DNA of 64,000 nt from Methylotenera sp. (GCA_021732365.1 JAKFVD010000004.1:34319-98318); one strand, 5' to 3'; positions 9,452 to 17,886 are shown, numbered from the stretch's first letter. Notes: generated from the letters alone by a model not told the origin. A program made the numbers and translations.

Positions 9452-9788
9452 TCGTAACTCCTATTGGGTTATTGGTAATTTATGATCAGAATGCTGCAAA
9501 AATTTAGTAGCTAAATTGAGTATTTGCGGGTTCAAGTATGGATACTGAATTTCTCTGTAAAATCACAAATTATTAACGTTTTAATCACATTTGGAGTAAG
9601 TTGTAGCTTTAACATAACGGTAGCTAGATAAAGAAAATAGATTGCTAATTTATCTCCCAAGTAAGCGGCCAATTAAACAAGTGGTTAAATGTGTTTGTGG
9701 GTTTGTATGGGGTGTTTAGTTGGAATGAAGCATAAAACGGACGTGCTCGTTAGCACTTGATCACACGCCCATATTTAGTCACTAATAC
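9452..9788. other. 337-bp intergenic region between two bufferin-like genes
   Basis: AT-rich sequence with no convincing ORF. It should hold the promoter of the DUF2282 gene (minus strand) and the 3' end of the cysteine-repeat gene transcript. I see no strong terminator with a T-run and no recognisable repeat. A separate promoter for each of the two genes is likely, given the distance. Confidence 0.4.
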
Positions 9789-10130
9789 TTAAACTGCGTG
9801 ACCACCTTTAGCATCGCAATCAGTTTTAGTAAGATTTACGTGGCCATTGCCTGCACAAGCGTTTTGGCCTTTACATGCATTGGCTGGGTGAGCGCAAGAA
9901 CCCTGACCTTTACAAGCGTTTTGAGCCGTTTTGCAGGAGTTGTGACCTTTGCATTCGTTCCCCGCCGTTTTACAATCGCTAGTACCTTTACAAGAGTTAA
10001 CGCCTACGCAAGCGACATTTGCAGCACTAGCATCAGCAGTCTTCGAGCCTGTACCAGCACACCCTCCTAGAATTAATGCTGCTGCACCTAAAGCTAACAT
10101 TGCACCCTTACTTGAAGTTTGAATTGACAA
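9789..10130 (-). CDS. Cysteine-repeat lipoprotein, BufA2-like bufferin candidate
   Basis: A 113-residue protein with a lipobox (ILGGC at residues ~20-24), so it is probably lipidated. The mature part is a run of short cysteine repeats: CVGVNSCKGTSDC, CKGHNSCKTAQNACKGQGSC, CKGQNACAGNGHV, ending TKTDCDAKGGHAV. From memory, the pattern CxGxNxCKGxxxCK...CKGQNxCKGxG...DCxAKGG is that of small proteins now called BufA2-family bufferin-type metallophores. This copy is longer than I recall as usual because the CKG repeat is duplicated. A metal-binding (copper) role is inferred. No modification enzymes are nearby. It shares orientation with the DUF2282 gene 337 bases downstream. Confidence 0.65.
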   Translation of the reverse strand: MSIQTSSKGAMLALGAAALILGGCAGTGSKTADASAANVACVGVNSCKGTSDCKTAGNECKGHNSCKTAQNACKGQGSCAHPANACKGQNACAGNGHVNLTKTDCDAKGGHAV

Positions 10131-10361
10131 GATATTTCCTTTCGATATAAGTAATTAAAATCTACCATCCACAATTAGAAACGTAATAAATCTAAGGTAG
10201 AACTTCCTACTATACTTAAGTAAGCTAAATAAGTTATCACGAAAATCTAACATGAAAAGTGATAAATTTTCTAAAATTTGATGTGTGCAAAATAGGCAAT
10301 ATTTTATTATTAGATTCAATAGGCCGCATTAACTTGAAGCCGTATTTGAACCAACGGCTCT

Positions 10362-11417
10362 TTAACCTGCGGGAAAGTCAACGCTAAAGCTAGTACCCAA
10401 ATTTAACGTACTTGTTACATGAATTTTGCCACCATGCAACTCGACAATTCGCTTTGTAATCGCTAAGCCTAAGCCTGCACCCGTTTGATTATTGTCATTT
10501 GAAGACCCATTGACTTGAAATCTGCGGTTAAATATAAGATGTAGTTTATCTGGGGCAATACCGCAACCAGTATCTGTAATTTGTGCGTGAACACGATTAT
10601 TTGTTTGTGACAACATAATGCTAATAATTGCCTTGGCAGCACAGTGACGAAGTGCATTCTCAATTAAGTTGGACAATACACGTTCAATTAAGCTAATGTC
10701 GCCATAGGTAGCAAAAGTTGATTGTGCATGATTTGTTGTTATCAGCACTCCTTTTTCATCTGCAATAAGTTGAAATTTTTGTATCACATCTTGCACTAAT
10801 TCGCTAAGCGGAAAAATTTCTAATTTGGCTGTAGCAGCATTAGATTCTAGCTTGGAGAGTTCAAACAAGTCGTTAATCAACTTGCTTAAATATACCGTTT
10901 GCTTGAGTGCAACTTCTAAATAGTCACGTTGTTGTTTAACAGGAATTGTGCCAGTTTTTAATAAAAGCGTTTCTAAGTAACCACGCATTGAGGTTAGTGG
11001 CGTGCGTAAGTCGTGTGAAATATTGGCAAATATTTCTCGACGTTGTAAGTCCATATGTTGTGATTGCTGAATTTGCGCGCTAATTTTTTTTTGTATTTGC
11101 TCAATAGAAAAGCTGAGTCGACTAATTTCATCGCCTCTGAAATCAGAAAACTCCATAAAAATCGGTTCAGAAAAATTACTACGGCGAAAGTCCTCAAGCG
11201 CGCTATTCATTACGTTTAAGCGGCGAGTAAATAAGACGAACAAGAAGACTGCAAATGTGCCAGCCGCAGCAATGGTTGTGCCTGCTATGTATAAAGACAC
11301 AGTTAGCAAGTTAGCTTTATTAAACATCAGTTGCATGGCAAAAATTAAGAATGTTATTTGCAAGCTTAGAATAACTAGGGCAACTCCGCTAAGTTTACAA
11401 GAAATAGACTTAAACAT
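10362..11417 (-). CDS. Sensor histidine kinase
   Basis: A 351-residue membrane kinase. Two hydrophobic helices (residues ~12-32 and ~42-63) are separated by only a few residues, so there is almost no periplasmic sensor domain; it may sense within the membrane. A HAMP linker follows (~65-115). The HisKA dimerisation box is FANISHDLRTPLTSM, with the phospho-acceptor His near residue 136. The ATP-binding domain has NLIENALRHC (N box), DTGCGIAPDKL (G1) and GAGLGLAITKRIVELHGG (G2). It overlaps the upstream response regulator by one base (TAATG), so the pair is translationally coupled. The signal is unknown; the neighbouring cysteine-rich proteins make a metal or envelope signal plausible. Confidence 0.88.
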   Translation of the reverse strand: MFKSISCKLSGVALVILSLQITFLIFAMQLMFNKANLLTVSLYIAGTTIAAAGTFAVFLFVLFTRRLNVMNSALEDFRRSNFSEPIFMEFSDFRGDEISRLSFSIEQIQKKISAQIQQSQHMDLQRREIFANISHDLRTPLTSMRGYLETLLLKTGTIPVKQQRDYLEVALKQTVYLSKLINDLFELSKLESNAATAKLEIFPLSELVQDVIQKFQLIADEKGVLITTNHAQSTFATYGDISLIERVLSNLIENALRHCAAKAIISIMLSQTNNRVHAQITDTGCGIAPDKLHLIFNRRFQVNGSSNDNNQTGAGLGLAITKRIVELHGGKIHVTSTLNLGTSFSVDFPAG

Positions 11418-12136
11418 TACTGCAAAGTTTTAGAGTGCGCTTCGGTGAATTTATAACCAACACCCCAAACCGTTAAAATAAATTCTGGCGCATCTGGGTT
11501 TGTCTCTATCTTGGCACGCAGGCGATTAATGTGTGAATTTACCGTATGTTCATAGCCGCTATGACTGTAACCCCAAACATGGTACAGTAGCTGGTCGCGA
11601 TTAAATACAACGCCAGGATGTTGTGCAAAGTAAGTCAGCAAATCAAACTCTTTTGCGGTCAGTTCAATCTCACCACCATGCACTCTAACGTTGCGTCTTG
11701 ATGCGTCAATGACCATAGTTCCTATGTCGATAATATTGCTTGGTTCAATGTTATCGTTTAATTCACAATCAGCCATTCTGCGGCAAAGTGCTTTTACTTT
11801 GGCTTTTAATTCCATCACACTAAATGGTTTGACCATGTAATCGTCAGCACCCATCTCTAGGCCAAGTACCCTGTCAATTTCGGTGGACTTGGAAGACAAC
11901 ATCAAAATGCGCGTTTTATTGGTTTTTGCACGAATGCGGCGGCAAATTTCTATGCCATCAATACCTGGCAAATTAATGTCTAAAACTACTAGATCATAGG
12001 ATTTAGATTCAATCTCTGCTAAACCTACTATACCATCGTATGCCACTTTAACTTTATGCGAAAGTTCTGCAATGTGCATTCGTTCTAAATTGGCGATGTC
12101 TTTATCGTCCTCTATAATAAGAATATTCCGCTGCAT
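11417..12136 (-). CDS. OmpR-family response regulator
   Basis: 239 residues from the ATG at 12136, which has GAGGAA about 7 bases upstream; a longer reading frame starts nine codons earlier but lacks this support. The receiver domain begins NILIIEDDKDIANLE with acidic residues for Mg binding. The phospho-acceptor Asp lies in LVVLDINLPGIDGIE and the conserved Lys in DDYMVKPFS. The C-terminal winged helix has EIELTAKEFDLLTYFAQHPG, FNRDQLLYHVWGY and the recognition-helix part HTVNSHINRLRAKIE. It is a DNA-binding transcription factor controlled by the kinase encoded immediately downstream. Targets may include the divergent sigma-54 activator, since direct repeats lie between them. Confidence 0.9.
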   Translation of the reverse strand: MQRNILIIEDDKDIANLERMHIAELSHKVKVAYDGIVGLAEIESKSYDLVVLDINLPGIDGIEICRRIRAKTNKTRILMLSSKSTEIDRVLGLEMGADDYMVKPFSVMELKAKVKALCRRMADCELNDNIEPSNIIDIGTMVIDASRRNVRVHGGEIELTAKEFDLLTYFAQHPGVVFNRDQLLYHVWGYSHSGYEHTVNSHINRLRAKIETNPDAPEFILTVWGVGYKFTEAHSKTLQ

Positions 12137-12284
12137 TTTTATTTCCTCTTTTGGCAAACACAACGCAAGGTGCTATGCCAAATAATTGTTATAGTTGTTT
12201 GATTAAATCCGTATTAAATCTGAATTTATCTGACTACTTCAGCAACTACCATGCCAACCTTATTTTTGTAAAAATATCTAATAT

Positions 12285-12313
12285 AATCATAATGTTAAAT
12301 ATAAAATCATAAT
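12285..12313. promoter_or_regulatory. Direct repeat, candidate response-regulator site
   Basis: The nine-base AATCATAAT occurs at 12285-12293 and again at 12305-12313, start to start 20 bases apart, i.e. about two helical turns. OmpR-type regulators bind tandem direct repeats, usually about one turn apart. It lies between the divergent response regulator and the sigma-54 activator, so it could serve autoregulation. The region is AT-rich, so chance is possible. Confidence 0.3.
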
Positions 12314-12346
12314 CACATAACATTTCTATCACACGCCAAATCCACA

Positions 12347-12368
12347 ATTAGTGGTGGCAGCCACTAAT
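12347..12368. promoter_or_regulatory. Inverted repeat upstream of the sigma-54 activator gene
   Basis: Arms ATTAGTGG (12347-12354) and CCACTAAT (12361-12368) flank a 6-base centre. This perfect 8-base dyad is 71 bases before the chosen start of the activator gene. It could be an operator, possibly for the activator itself, which has a Fis-type C-terminal helix. It could also be a leader hairpin. Confidence 0.35.
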
Positions 12369-12439
12369 ATTTGAGGGTAAGATTATTCAATAATCGTTAT
12401 ATTAATAATAAGAATCTATTCTTAAAACTAGGTGGGGAA

Positions 12440-14335
12440 ATGAAACAAGATTCTTTGACTTCTGTTATGCAATCTAGTGATCTTGGCGAGACAGGTTTAT
12501 CGGTATTGCTCAAGGTGTTAGAAGGTACTGCTGTTGCTACAGGAGATGAGTTTTTTCAATTATTGGTGCAAAAACTCAGTGAGGCAACTGGCGTAGCAAA
12601 CGCTTTTATTGCAGTGTTTGCCAAGGATAAAACAAGAGTAAGAACATTGGCTTATTGGAGTGAAAGCCAATTAATTGACAATGATGAATGGGACTTAGAA
12701 GGCTCTCCATGCAAGGATGTAGTCAATGGAGGGCTTTGCCATCACCCCTTTGGACTAGGTAAAAAATTTCCAATTTGGGACTATTTAGAGAGTTATCTTG
12801 GCGTGCCGTTAAAAGATGTAGATGGTGAAGTGCTTGGACATGTTGCCATTTATAGTAAAACCGAAATGCCAGCAAACACGCAACTTTTTTACACATTTCA
12901 GATTTTTGCAGCAAGAGCTGCTAGCGAATTAAGCCGAATTCGTACTATTGAGAAATTGCATCAAATGGAAGAGCGTTTTCGTGATTTGTTTGATGAGGCG
13001 CCTATCGCTTATGTGCATGAGCGACTTGATTCACACTTCATTCGTGCCAATAAAACCGCTATGAAGGTTTTAGGCATTACATCTGAAGAGGTAACTGCAA
13101 CATTTGGTAAAACATTTGCGCCAGATACGCCTGATGCGCAACGTCGCATGTGCGAGGCTTTTGAGGCGATTGGTAAGGGTGCAGATACCAGCGGTGTAGT
13201 CTTGGAAATGCGCCGTAAGGATAATGGTAAACCATTTTGGATTCAATGGTGGTCTCGGCCAGACCCAAGTGGAACATTTACGCGTACCATGTTTTTGGAT
13301 ATTACGGACAAAGTTTTAGTGGAGCAAGAGCAAGCTCGTTTACAAGAGCAAAATCAATATCTGCAAGAAGAGCTTAAATCTGCACACAATTACGGTGAGA
13401 TTGTAGGTAGCAGTATAAAAATTAAATCGCTACTTAATAATGTTAGTCGCGTGGCAGCTACCAGCGCTTCGGTTCTTATCCAAGGTGAATCTGGTACTGG
13501 TAAAGAGTTGATTGCACGAGTGATACATTCCAACAGTCATCGGCACGATAAACCACTTATTAAAGTAAATTGTGCTGCTTTGCCTACAGGCTTAATTGAA
13601 AGTGAATTGTTTGGTCACGAAAAGGGATCATTTAGTGGCGCTATTGCTAAGCGAATTGGTCGTTTTGAATTGGCGCATGGAGGCACTATTTTTTTGGATG
13701 AAGTTGGCGAAATTCCACTAGATATTCAGATAAAGCTGTTGCGCGTATTGCAAGAACAGGAGTTTGAGCGTGTAGGTGGGCAAACGCCGGTCAAGGTCAA
13801 TGTAAGAGTTATCGCTGCGACTAATCGAAACCTGCTGCAAGAAATTGAAAATAAAACATTTCGTGAAGACTTGTATTATCGTCTCAACGTGTTTCCATTA
13901 ACCACACCACCATTGCGCGAGCGCGTTGAAGACATACCTTTGTTGGTTTACTTTTTAATTGATAAACTTTCAAAACGTATGGGTAAAAAAGTCGAGGGTA
14001 TCAGCACAAAATCTTTGCAGAGGTTGAAATCGTATCAATGGCCTGGCAATATTCGTGAGTTAGAAAATGTGATTGAGCGTACGATCATATTAGCCGATAA
14101 CGCTTTGATAGAAGTCGATCCTGAGTTGTTATTAATTTCGAGTGAGCTTGCTTTAGGTACCTCAGAATCAAACAGTAGCCTTGAGTCTGTTGAGCGGCAA
14201 CATATTTTAGCAGTACTACTAAAAACAAACTGGGTGATAGAGGGCCCAAGTGGTGCAGCAAGGGTATTAGATTTGCATCCGAGTACTTTGCGGTATCGTA
14301 TGGGAAAATTAAGTATTTCAAAACTAGGTAATTGA
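12440..14335 (+). CDS. Sigma-54-dependent activator with GAF and PAS domains
   Basis: 631 residues from ATG 12440, chosen because AGGTGGGG lies just upstream; the open frame extends 23 codons further. Order: GAF-like domain (~20-180), PAS domain (~190-305, with RFRDLFDEAPIAYVH), short coiled segment, AAA+ sigma-54 interaction domain (~330-560), Fis-type helix-turn-helix at the end (ARVLDLHPSTLRYRMGKL). Walker A is GESGTGKE and Walker B region is GGTIFLDEVGEI. The sigma-54 contact loop, normally GAFTGA, reads GSFSGA. It resembles FhlA/NorR-like activators and probably switches on a sigma-54 promoter in response to a small molecule or redox signal. It is divergent from the two-component pair. 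Confidence 0.85.
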   Translation: MKQDSLTSVMQSSDLGETGLSVLLKVLEGTAVATGDEFFQLLVQKLSEATGVANAFIAVFAKDKTRVRTLAYWSESQLIDNDEWDLEGSPCKDVVNGGLCHHPFGLGKKFPIWDYLESYLGVPLKDVDGEVLGHVAIYSKTEMPANTQLFYTFQIFAARAASELSRIRTIEKLHQMEERFRDLFDEAPIAYVHERLDSHFIRANKTAMKVLGITSEEVTATFGKTFAPDTPDAQRRMCEAFEAIGKGADTSGVVLEMRRKDNGKPFWIQWWSRPDPSGTFTRTMFLDITDKVLVEQEQARLQEQNQYLQEELKSAHNYGEIVGSSIKIKSLLNNVSRVAATSASVLIQGESGTGKELIARVIHSNSHRHDKPLIKVNCAALPTGLIESELFGHEKGSFSGAIAKRIGRFELAHGGTIFLDEVGEIPLDIQIKLLRVLQEQEFERVGGQTPVKVNVRVIAATNRNLLQEIENKTFREDLYYRLNVFPLTTPPLRERVEDIPLLVYFLIDKLSKRMGKKVEGISTKSLQRLKSYQWPGNIRELENVIERTIILADNALIEVDPELLLISSELALGTSESNSSLESVERQHILAVLLKTNWVIEGPSGAARVLDLHPSTLRYRMGKLSISKLGN

Positions 14336-14346
14336 TTTAGAACGTT

Positions 14347-14380
14347 AAACTAAAGGCCAACAAATGCAGACCTTTAGTTT
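14347..14380. terminator. Hairpin between convergent genes
   Basis: Stem AAACTAAAGG (14347-14356) pairs with CCTTTAGTTT (14371-14380) around a 14-base loop, just after the sigma-54 activator stop and before the convergent EF-hand gene end. The base of the stem is A/T rich on both strands, so it may stop transcription in both directions. Confidence 0.55.
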
Positions 14381-14397
14381 ATTAGGGTTAGTGAGTG

Positions 14398-14883
14398 CTA
14401 TTTCCCCCCTAGGAGTTTGCCCGTCCACTCTTGTGCGCTAAGTTGCTGGTCGCTACTTTTGTCCATCTTGCTAAATACTGATTGATGAAATGCTAAAAAC
14501 TCTTCTTTTGTTATTTTATGATCTCCATCGCTATCCATAGCTTTCATCATTGCCATTTTACGTAGCTCACGGTTGTAACCGCCAGTGCCAAACATAACAC
14601 TACTATCATTTTTTTTACCAATCCATTCTTTCTCATCAAGCGAGCCATCACCGTTTTTGTCAAGCTTGCTGAAAGTGTCCTCATAAAATGTTGTATATTC
14701 AGTATTTGTGACCATATGATCACCGTTAACATCGAACATTGCCATTAATTTCATATCGCGTATGACTCGATTGTATCCGCCTGTTCCTAGCATTACATCA
14801 TCAGCAAAAGCTGGCAGAGAAAATAATCCGACTGATAATATTGTCGTACTAATTACGGATACAATTTTTAATCTATTTTTCAT
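14398..14883 (-). CDS. Secreted EF-hand protein with internal duplication
   Basis: 161 residues with a signal peptide (LFSLPAFADD, cleavage near residue 27). Four EF-hand-like loops follow in two pairs: DVNGDHMVTNTE, DKNGDGSLDEKE, DSDGDHKITKEE and a weaker DKSSDQQLSAQE. Each pair is preceded by nearly the same segment (VMLGTGGYNRVIRDMK and VMFGTGGYNRELRKMA), so the protein arose by duplication of a ~70-residue unit. It probably binds calcium (or lanthanide, a possibility in methylotrophs) in the periplasm. It is followed by a hairpin shared with the convergent activator gene. Confidence 0.8.
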   Translation of the reverse strand: MKNRLKIVSVISTTILSVGLFSLPAFADDVMLGTGGYNRVIRDMKLMAMFDVNGDHMVTNTEYTTFYEDTFSKLDKNGDGSLDEKEWIGKKNDSSVMFGTGGYNRELRKMAMMKAMDSDGDHKITKEEFLAFHQSVFSKMDKSSDQQLSAQEWTGKLLGGK

Positions 14884-15403
14884 TATTTAGCTCCAGTTTT
14901 CAATTTAATTATAATTTCAGTTAAATGTTGTATTAGCTTATAAAGCTCACACAAAATTGCGTTTTAAGATTTGGTTTATAATAAATAATTACTTGTAATT
15001 TATTAGTTGAAACTCAAACCCAATATTTGCAATAAATTATGGAATCACTAGTTATCCTATTTATCACAGAAAGTTAACAAATTAATCACGGCAGCTGGTA
15101 CTAATTTATTAAACATCAATTTTATTAAATTTAAACATACTGTTTGTAGCGGGTCGAAAGTGAGGTTACCAGATGGGTTGCTATAGGGTAGTACGGATTT
15201 AAGTTTACTCAATTAACATACTAGTCAAAGATAGATGTCTGAATTTTTGCATTATCTGAGACACAAATTCGGAGTTATTACAGTATTTATGACATTAGAT
15301 AAAGTTTAATTGATTAAGTAATTGCAAAAAACCTTGTAAATCAAAGTATCATTTTGCATTAAACTAGACCATTACAGTGTTCAAGCGATTGAGCATTATC
15401 TAA
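14884..15403. other. AT-rich intergenic region before the IS21 remnant
   Basis: About 520 bases with no convincing reading frame or RNA. It presumably contains the promoter of the EF-hand gene at its left end. The right part runs into the decayed istB-like sequence, so some of it may be unrecognisable transposon debris. Confidence 0.4.
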
Positions 15404-15798
15404 AACGTATACGTTTCTTCTCTACGATCTAACTGTTCAACACATTAGAGTTAGAGAAAGCTGCTGGCAAACAAGGACAACTGGCATTTAGGTTGATGTA
15501 TGTAGATCTAGTGATTTTAGATGAACTGGGATATTTGCCTTTTAGACAAGCTGGAGGTGCATTATTGTTTCATCTACTAAGTAAGTTGTATGAACATACC
15601 AGCGTAATCATCACGACTAATTTAGGCTTTGCTAAATGGGGTAATGTCTTTGGATATCAAAAAAAGATGACAACTGCACTATTAGATCGCTTAACGCATC
15701 GATGCCATATTGTTGAAACAGGCAATGATAGTTACCGCTATAAACACTGTACCGTACACAGTCAAAAGAAGAGAAACATCAAGATACTCACTCAATAA
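15404..15798 (+). pseudogene. istB: IS21-family istB remnant
   Basis: Translation from about 15404 gives the IstB helper-ATPase C-terminal half: RFFST, then a stop at 15430-15432, then [29 protein letters not shown] (Walker B region), [35 protein letters not shown]. The N-terminal half with the Walker A and the istA partner are missing. The stop codon and truncation show it is inactive. The ORF that remains open (from ATG 15493) is 101 residues. Sequence after it (15826-15850, GTGGGTCATTTCTAAATGCAA) resembles IS21-type terminal sequence as I remember it. Confidence 0.8.
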
Positions 15799-16043
15799 AT
15801 TTATGCTAAATTAATAACTTAAGAGTGGGTCATTTCTAAATGCAATTGGTGAATCAATTATTAATGCAATTCAACAACGACATCTAGCTCAGGGCCTAAA
15901 GTCGACTGCCTCAATACTATAGACAAATCTTTTGCTGAAGAGATAGATGTCAAGTAAGAAATCATTTGGGCATTACAGCGCATTAATGCAATCATCCAAT
16001 AGATAACTAAATTATAGCATATATTATGCAATAATGCTAATTA
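15799..16043. other. Post-IS21 spacer
   Basis: About 245 bases. The first 60 bases look like the outer end of the IS21-type element (GTCATTTCTAAATGCAA at 15830-15846). The remainder has stops in all frames and contains degenerate coding-like pieces; I cannot assign it. It should contain the promoter of the small XRE-like gene. Confidence 0.4.
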
Positions 16044-16376
16044 ATGACGAATAATTGCATAAAAAATCCTATAGAAATATCTGCTGCTTTGCATGTGTGG
16101 CGCACCAGTAATGCTATAACACAGCAGATGATTGAATATAATACTGGTGTTGATCAGTCGCAGATCAGTCGCATTTTTTCAGGAAAGTTTTTGAGGGTAA
16201 CGCCTTCCGTGTTAAAAATATGCAAATATGCAAAAATCAATCTGATTAAGGAAGGTGATGTAGACCCAAAAACAAACTCACGCATTATGGATGCATTAGA
16301 AAAAACTTGGGATGGAACCGACAGGCACGCGAAGCTAATTGCAAAAGTAATTCTTGCATTGGCTAATCACAATTAA
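16044..16376 (+). CDS. Small XRE-like DNA-binding protein
   Basis: 110 residues. The N-terminal half has a helix-turn-helix pattern: ALHVWRTSNAITQQMIEYNTG, then VDQSQISRIFSG as probable recognition helix, followed by VLKICKYAKI. This is the layout of lambda-Cro/XRE domains. The C-terminal half (DALEKTWDGTDRHAKLIAKVILAL) is helical and may mediate dimerisation. It converges on the CxxC/AAA+ gene pair, 44 bases away. It could regulate that pair. No exact family is recognised. Confidence 0.6.
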   Translation: MTNNCIKNPIEISAALHVWRTSNAITQQMIEYNTGVDQSQISRIFSGKFLRVTPSVLKICKYAKINLIKEGDVDPKTNSRIMDALEKTWDGTDRHAKLIAKVILALANHN

Positions 16377-16420
16377 CTTCGTATTTTGAGTTGTTTCAAT
16401 AAAATATACTGAATTATATT

Positions 16421-16855
16421 TTAATACCTATCCAACCACGTCCCAGTTTCCCCACTATTCTCGGCTTTTATTAAACATTGCCTGCATATCACTAGAACTT
16501 TATCCCCTTGTATTTTGCGATGACCATCCCCTCCACATTGCATACATATTTTTCTAGAGTGGATACGAGCTAATTCAATTTCTCGCCATACATTGACTTC
16601 ATGAGTTTTCTTTGACCCATCAAAACTGACATCTAATTGACCGTATTCCGAGCCAATTGAATTGATTAAGATTCCAGAGTTCTTTATTGATACTAACAAT
16701 TGCTCTACGATTTTAGCCCAACCAAACTGATATCGAATTAAAGTAAATTGGCTATGCTTAATTGAGCTCCTATCGCATATTTCTTTGGTGTGTAATATAG
16801 GATTGAATTCCACCATTGCTTCAGATTGTTGCTGATCATTAATAAAATCCGACAC
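16421..16855 (-). CDS. Unknown protein with CxxC...CxxC zinc-ribbon-like motif
   Basis: 144 residues, no signal peptide or membrane segment. Near the C-terminus are ICMQCGGDGHRKI (Cys 104 and 107) and VLVICRQCLIKAE (Cys 124 and 127), separated by 16 residues, the layout of a zinc ribbon. The N-terminal ~90 residues are mixed alpha/beta with no recognised family. Its start lies inside the end of the AAA+ gene (17-base overlap), so the two are co-translated and probably act together. Acquired DNA is likely because of the adjacent IS21 remnant. Confidence 0.6.
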   Translation of the reverse strand: MSDFINDQQQSEAMVEFNPILHTKEICDRSSIKHSQFTLIRYQFGWAKIVEQLLVSIKNSGILINSIGSEYGQLDVSFDGSKKTHEVNVWREIELARIHSRKICMQCGGDGHRKIQGDKVLVICRQCLIKAENSGETGTWLDRY

Positions 16856-17792
16856 GGCGGTTATCCTTTCTGGTTACTGGTATATCCGAAGGTTGCAATA
16901 GTTTTCTGTTTTCACGTATCGCATTCAAACACCCAGTATCAATTAACATTCTGACTTCTCTAGGTGATCTTACTGATAACAAATCTATGACGCTTTCTTC
17001 AATATTGGGGGCCAACAGTTCACCGTAGGGTTTACTCGCTCTAAAATTTGAGTAGATACTATTAACTACGTCCTTCATTTGCTGAACATTGGGTTGCTTA
17101 ATATCAATGACGCGCATTCTAGACAGAATTGGATCAGGGATTTTATTGATATCATTGGCAGTCGCAATCCAAACAACACGACTTGCATCTAGTTCAACTT
17201 CCAAAGCTTCATCTTTAAATCGCTTTGCTGAATGTGGCTCTAATAAGGAATAAAGTGTATTGATAGGGTCGTAACGACTATCAACATTACATTTGTCAAT
17301 TTCATCAATTAGGATAATAGGATTGGCAAACTTACTATTAGCCAATGATTTAGCAATAAAGCCAATCGAACCTTCAGACCATTGCAAACTTCCGCCAGAA
17401 AGTGCGAAAGATGCCGTCATCGTGGCCATTGATATTTCACAGAAAGGTAATCCCAATACTTTAGCTAATTCGCTTACAAAAAATGTCTTTCCAAGCCCAG
17501 GGTCGCCTTGAAGTAATATTGGAGTTAATTCAAATGGTAAACCCAGCTTTGATAATCCAATCGCATTGGATTCGAATAGCTCAATGACCTCTAAAAAATT
17601 AGGAAATCTGCTTTTTAGATTTTGAAAGATATTTAAATCTCTAATAACAGCCAACTCGCGATTAGGATGCCAAAGCTTCTTTAAGATAGGAGCTAACCTG
17701 GATTTAACATCATCAGATCGCCTACTTAATTCTGATACTCTTTTCTTTACTTGCTCGGGGTGAGCGAGTAAAAAGGGTTCTGCTTTTGTCAT
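16839..17792 (-). CDS. Stand-alone Lon-like AAA+ ATPase
   Basis: 317 residues. The ATPase core matches the Lon AAA+ module: Walker A GDPGLGKT (96-103), Walker B IILIDEID (159-166), DPINTLYSLLEPHSAKRFKD (176-193), sensor-1 region VVWIATAND (207-214), arginine-finger region PILSRMR (221-227), and the small helical domain with sensor-2-like SVRSPREVR. There is no protease domain with the Ser-Lys dyad and no long Lon N-terminal domain. It probably remodels or unfolds a substrate presented by the overlapping CxxC protein. The phage, plasmid or defence context is unknown. Start ATG 17792 has GAGGAG 5 bases upstream (TTTTGAGGAGTCATCATG). Confidence 0.75.
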   Translation of the reverse strand: MTKAEPFLLAHPEQVKKRVSELSRRSDDVKSRLAPILKKLWHPNRELAVIRDLNIFQNLKSRFPNFLEVIELFESNAIGLSKLGLPFELTPILLQGDPGLGKTFFVSELAKVLGLPFCEISMATMTASFALSGGSLQWSEGSIGFIAKSLANSKFANPIILIDEIDKCNVDSRYDPINTLYSLLEPHSAKRFKDEALEVELDASRVVWIATANDINKIPDPILSRMRVIDIKQPNVQQMKDVVNSIYSNFRASKPYGELLAPNIEESVIDLLSVRSPREVRMLIDTGCLNAIRENRKLLQPSDIPVTRKDNRRVGFY

Positions 17793-17838
17793 GATGACTC
17801 CTCAAAACCACTATGCAATCTAGTGATTGAAACGAAAA

Positions 17839-17886
17839 ATAGGTTCTTCAAAACAATCGTATAAGCGATCGTCCCGTAGAACCTAT
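17839..17886. promoter_or_regulatory. Inverted repeat upstream of the AAA+ gene
   Basis: Arms ATAGGTTCT (17839-17847) and AGAACCTAT (17878-17886) are perfect 9-base inverses with a 30-base interval that itself contains CGATCG. They lie 47-94 bases upstream of the AAA+ start. This may be an operator (perhaps for the XRE-like protein) or a leader structure. Confidence 0.4.
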
